From: Phytoseiulus persimilis
Lineage: Eukaryota; Arthropoda; Arachnida; Mesostigmata; Phytoseiidae
Direction: 5' to 3'
DNA length: 64,000 nucleotides
NCBI GenBank assembly: GCA_037576195.1
Contig: CM075102.1
Coordinates: 42,404,745 to 42,468,744, forward strand
A program made the position numbers and the translations under genes. Position 1 is the stretch's first letter. Each line of letters opens with the position of its first letter. A model generated the notes under the pieces. That model ran no database searches. It had not been told where the DNA came from and saw only the letters and a list, made by a program, of their open reading frames with translations. Below are positions 62,686 to 64,000 of the stretch, piece by piece.

Positions 62686-64000
62686 GTGAGTAGGATTGTT
62701 CACGCACATCGTGACAGCCGTTTCCGTCCGAGGTCTCTGGACGAATGCGATGTTTGATGACATATCGCCTGGGATAACGCTACGAGAGGATCGGGGGAAC
62801 GGGCGCAGCCCCTCTCCCCTCCTCTCTCCTCCTCCCACTCAATTGACTTCCTGCGGGTGAGCTACAGAGCGCAAGATCGAGTTCGCTAGGTTCTCAACAA
62901 GCACAGCTCGCGATTCCAGGAGCGCAACGGAAGAATTTCCGCCCTCTGCATCTTCCGAGTGCTGCTTGGCGAGGCTTGGTTCGTCTCGAACCACTTTTTC
63001 TAGGCTCCTTCGGGCGGAACCTCGAGTGCGCTCGTCTACTCGGGAGTTAGTGTGTCTGCACGCTCGGAAATCCCGTGAGTTCCATATTGATTAGCCAGAT
63101 CTCGCTCGCGAAGATCCATCCCGCCCGCTTTCCGTCGATCTCCTCAGCGTTACGGCTATTTGAGACGCTCTCAACGAGCCTCTCCCCAGCTTACTCCTGC
63201 TCTCCTTCGCTCCTCCGGTCGCTTGGTTTGCATTCAGCCGTGAATCCGGTCCGCGACGAGTCAGAATCCTCTACTGGGAAACTTACTACGCGAATTCGAC
63301 GGGGTCGGAGCAACTACATGCTTCCCGCCACATGCCGATCGAGCGGACTACGAGGAGCCGGCGGTCCCGTGAGCGCATGAATCGTCGGCTGGGAGGTACC
63401 ACGCCCTCATCAGAAGGATATACGACAGCCTGAACGAGGTGGCCGTGCGACCGGATTCACAGCGCGCAAGGAGCGCGGCTGAGGAACAGCCGACATATTT
63501 TATACGGCGAGGAGGGGGAATACATGGGCGAGAGCATGCCCGCGACGGGTTCGGGGAAGTTGATAAGCAAATGCGCTTTTCCTCCGGGGGGATAACAACG
63601 GGTGGGCGGATGAGCGGGCCCACCGACGGGCATCCGAGCGAGGGGTCAGAGGCGAGGCGACGGACGAAACGATTTATTTGACACAAATGCAACGCGAACA
63701 GGAAATCCCTCTAGGTTGAAACAGCCGCTTCGTGCCGGCAACCTACCGCGGAGGCGCATCCACGCAGCTACTCCGACCTCAGGAGCGCGGTGGTGAAAAA
63801 GATGTACATGAAAAGAAAGTTCGGCAGAAGGGAGTCCGCGGAGGGAAAGCGGCACATCGTGAGAACGCAATCTGCATCGCGCGTTGCGACGGTCGAGCCG
63901 GTTTGAACGAGCGACTATGATTCAATGAGCAGCGACCCTGCCGGAATCGGGGCGCGTTCGGCGCGCAACGACAGTGCTCCCCAGAGGAAGCCTTCCATTC
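62686..64000. other. Downstream of EVA-1 exon 4, unresolved
   Basis: The gene must continue, since exon 4 ends in phase 1. Open plus-strand stretches at 62920-63075 (possible donor CCC|GTGAGT) and 63400-63440 (YHALIRRIYDSLNE before GAG|GTGGCC), and a frame from about 63767, could be exons. None shows a membrane segment or a family match. I make no call. Confidence 0.3.

Overview
The window looks like nuclear DNA of an arthropod. Genes are split by spliceosomal GT-AG introns, some only 80-300 bp long, and the base composition is balanced with no operon-like packing. The recognised families are metazoan: a PP2A B''-type subunit, an EVA-1-type lectin receptor, a family-13 N-acetylglucosaminyltransferase, and Tc1/mariner, hAT and non-LTR elements. 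I would guess a mite or another chelicerate with a compact genome, but that is inference only. All gene models were built by hand from reading frames, splice consensus and intron phase.

Layout. 1-0.8 kb: nothing supportable. 0.8-4.4 kb (minus): a three-exon gene for a predicted secreted, proline- and charge-rich protein of 778 residues with a strict seven-residue aromatic repeat. 4.4-11.1 kb: intergenic, perhaps with a retroelement scrap. 11.1-17.0 kb (minus): an eleven-exon PP2A regulatory subunit B'' (PPP2R3-like) gene of 630 codons. 17-25.9 kb: gene-poor, with coding-looking fragments at 23.4-25.3 kb. 25.9-26.6 kb: a 26-bp minisatellite of about 27 units. 26.83-28.41 kb: a Tc3-like element whose transposase carries one stop codon. 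About 31.0-31.4 kb: the 3' end of a non-LTR retrotransposon. 32.1-33.3 kb (plus): an intronless GnT-I (GT13) gene with one in-frame TGA. 33.9-34.7 kb: a large inverted repeat. 35.7-36.3 kb: a 518-bp hAT remnant with both ends and a target-site duplication. 42.4-42.7 kb: a cluster of CCGTANTACGG palindromes with a fold-back partner. 46.3-50.1 kb (minus): a tentative multi-exon gene. 53.35 kb to beyond 62.7 kb (plus): the 5' part of an EVA-1-like gene with two galactose-binding (SUEL) lectin domains; its 3' end lies outside or was not found.

The genes do not form one pathway. PPP2R3 is a calcium-responsive phosphatase targeting subunit, GT13 is a Golgi N-glycan enzyme, and EVA-1 is a surface receptor. 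The 25.9-36.3 kb interval is the mobile-element-rich part. The items most worth a second look are the aromatic-heptad protein, the Tc3-like element with mirrored double terminal sites, and the GT13 gene with a single TGA.
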